Of a stretch of 64,000 bases of DNA, positions 62,682-64,000 are shown one piece after another. This DNA comes from Amphibacillus sp052055485 (GTDB lineage: Bacteria > Bacillota > Bacilli > Bacillales > Amphibacillaceae): NCBI RefSeq assembly GCF_052055485.1, contig NZ_CP197171.1:682001-746000 (forward strand), written 5' to 3'. Under the pieces are notes generated by a model that saw only the letters and a list, made by a program, of their open reading frames with translations, was not told where the DNA came from and did not search any database. Position numbers and translations under genes: made by a program. Numbering within the stretch: the stretch's first letter is position 1; each line of letters opens with the position of its first letter.

Positions 62682-62733
62682 ATTCACATTCAGGTCCTTT
62701 ATTCAGTTAATAATAAAGGCTCTGAATGTGAAT
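62682..62733. terminator. Long hairpin after the permease gene
   Basis: ATTCACATTCAG...CCTTTATT (62682-62703) and AATAAAGG...CTGAATGTGAAT (62712-62733) form a long stem with a small internal loop between the DUF624 start and the permease stop. No T-run follows, so it may be a partial terminator or processing site. Confidence 0.6.
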
Positions 62734-62812
62734 GAATTGGATTCCCTCATTAATTAAATACTTTGAAAAAGCCTATTAAACAATTAGATATTTTCAAATG
62801 ACTATTAATAAA

Positions 62813-63667
62813 TTAGCTCTTCACAGCTCCTTCTGAGATACTTTGAATAAATAATTTATTAAACATTAAAAATACAATAAGTAATGGAACTGTTGCCCAA
62901 AATGTACCAGACATAATCATGCCATAATCCAGTTGCCTTGCATCATTTAATGATCTTAACGCCACCTGAATAGTATGAATGGCTGGGTCTCGTAAAACCG
63001 TAACCGGCCATAGAAAGTCATTCCATACTTGCATAAATACAATTATACCAAGTGTTGCAAATGCTGGTAAGATCATTGGAACAACAATATTCCAGTAAGT
63101 TCGAAAATTCGAACATCCATCTATCTTTGCCGCCTCTACAATTTCATAAGGTACTCCTTCCGCAATATATTGTCTCATCCAGAAAATACCGAATGCATTG
63201 ACTAATCCAGGGACAATAATAGCACGAAGATCGTTCAGCCACCCTAAAGTAGTAATGATATAGTATTGTGGAATTAACCCTAATTGTGGAGGAACCATCA
63301 TTGTTATTAGCACAATAGTAAATAGTATGTTTTTCCCTTTAAAATTTAATTTAGAAAATGCAAAACCTGCTAGAGAACATAAAAATAACACGCCGAAAGT
63401 AATAGAAGCTGACACAATTAATGAATTTCCCATTGCTCCAAAAAAATCAATATTATCAAGTACTTTTTGAAAATTACTTACCAATTCACTGCCAGGAGCG
63501 AATGGTGGTGGTACGCTATTGATTTCTCGATTGAGTCGGGTTGACATCACAAACATATAGTAAAATGGGAAAAGGGAAAATAGGGCAGCAGCGATTAAAA
63601 ACAAATAAACGAGGGCTTTTGTAAATGAAAACTTCTTAAAACTGACTTCTGTATTTTTTTTCATCAT
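62813..63667 (-). CDS. CUT1 carbohydrate ABC transporter permease (MalG-like)
   Basis: The 284-residue permease has six helices, the EAA loop AAKIDGCSNFRTYWNIVVPM and the typical C-terminus LFIQSISEGAVKS. It overlaps the upstream permease by 4 bases (ATGA). AGGAGGG precedes the ATG. With the partner upstream it should import the glucan oligosaccharides released by GH16 and GH81; the binding protein is expected beyond the window edge. No ATPase is seen. Confidence 0.9.
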   Translation of the reverse strand: MMKKNTEVSFKKFSFTKALVYLFLIAAALFSLFPFYYMFVMSTRLNREINSVPPPFAPGSELVSNFQKVLDNIDFFGAMGNSLIVSASITFGVLFLCSLAGFAFSKLNFKGKNILFTIVLITMMVPPQLGLIPQYYIITTLGWLNDLRAIIVPGLVNAFGIFWMRQYIAEGVPYEIVEAAKIDGCSNFRTYWNIVVPMILPAFATLGIIVFMQVWNDFLWPVTVLRDPAIHTIQVALRSLNDARQLDYGMIMSGTFWATVPLLIVFLMFNKLFIQSISEGAVKS

Positions 63668-64000
63668 TTATTCCCTCCTACATAGCTTCCCTTTACTTTC
63701 TTTGAACGACCAACTCTGTTTGTAATCAATAAATTAATAGCCGTTATTGCAATGATAATAATGAATAGAATAATGGCCGCAGCAGATGCAGTACCAAATG
63801 AGTTATATACAAATGCATCTCTCCATAAATAGGCAACCATTGTAATTCCTTCTTGGCGTAAGCCTCTTCCCATGAAAATAAGCGGCTCTGTAAATAATTG
63901 CAGTGCCCCTATGGTTGCTGTAAATGTAACAAACATTAAAATAGGCTTTAGCATCGGAAGCGTAACCATTCTTATTTGTTGTCCAACGGTTGCGCCATCG
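63664..64000 (-). CDS. CUT1 carbohydrate ABC transporter permease (MalF-like), C-terminal part
   Basis: The frame is open to the window edge. About 112 C-terminal residues are visible, starting in the EAA loop DGATVGQQIRMVTLPMLKPI, then two membrane helices (ILMFVTFTATIGALQLFTEP; ASAAAIILFIIIIAITAINL) and a basic tail. The internal ATG at 63969 is not the real start. It overlaps the downstream MalG-like gene by 4 bases and forms a heterodimer with it. Confidence 0.88.
   Translation of the reverse strand, partial: DGATVGQQIRMVTLPMLKPILMFVTFTATIGALQLFTEPLIFMGRGLRQEGITMVAYLWRDAFVYNSFGTASAAAIILFIIIIAITAINLLITNRVGRSKKVKGSYVGGNK

Noticed and set aside
1..64000. CRISPR arrays, rRNA and tRNA genes
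   Set aside because: I saw no regularly spaced identical repeats with unique spacers and no tRNA or rRNA signature. The only tandem repeat is the collagen minisatellite.

Overview
The window is AT-rich, low-GC Firmicutes DNA. The chromosomal genes point to a spore-forming Bacillaceae, probably a soil or saline-habitat relative of Gracilibacillus, Virgibacillus or Oceanobacillus: a BclA-type collagen-like spore-surface protein, DUF624 (YesL-type) membrane proteins, a chromosomal ANT(6)-like gene, TTG/GTG starts behind strong GGAGG sites, cre-like boxes and a Bacillaceae-type intergenic repeat. The genus is inference; no rRNA or tRNA gene was seen.

Layout. (1) 1-1171: end of a chromosomal segment with a TetR regulator and the start of an RND/HAE3 exporter. 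(2) About 1172-23520: a degenerate integrative conjugative element (ICE) of the Tn1549/clostridial kind. It holds a 5'-truncated topB, a radC-like gene split by a Tn554-family cadmium-resistance transposon (about 3124-10867) that itself carries an IS3/IS150-type IS, a transposon-transfer-assisting gene, an arsRDA-acr3-arsC arsenic operon, the N-terminal part of the large LtrC/helicase-type protein with tnpV nested in another frame, two truncated copies of the same parA 5' end, and a broken excisionase gene. Between the parA fragments sits a six-gene leftward operon (MarR regulator, flavodoxin, two related predicted alpha-toroid proteins, a small protein, a serine hydrolase) behind a perfect 26-bp palindrome. 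I recognise no described system here, and it is the best candidate for something new. (3) 23670-35479: a collagen-like protein with about 110 Gly-X-Thr triplets, a nearby glycosyltransferase, an HExxH protein, a SEC-C protein, an ECF S component, an ANT(6)-like enzyme, a cupin and a DUF624 protein, with structured intergenic repeats. (4) 35621-44248 (leftward): a sialic-acid-type operon with N-acetylneuraminate lyase, a CUT1 ABC importer, NanE, a ROK sugar kinase broken by one in-frame stop, an RpiR regulator and an unexpected FAD dehydrogenase. (5) 44452-64000: a beta-1,3-glucan (laminarin) locus with an intracellular GH94-clan phosphorylase, a GH1 beta-glucosidase, a secreted GH81 laminarinase, a chemoreceptor, a LacI regulator, a wall-anchored GH16 laminarinase, a DUF624 protein and sugar ABC permeases.

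How it works together (inference). GH16 held at the wall and secreted GH81 cut beta-1,3-glucan; the CUT1 permeases import oligosaccharides; the phosphorylase and GH1 enzyme degrade them in the cytoplasm. Repeated GAAAGCGCTTTC-type operators lie upstream of the GH1, GH81 and GH16 genes and probably bind the local LacI protein and/or CcpA. The chemoreceptor may steer cells toward the same sugars. The ICE part is a record of successive insertions and deletions that left metal-resistance cargo in a dead conjugative element.
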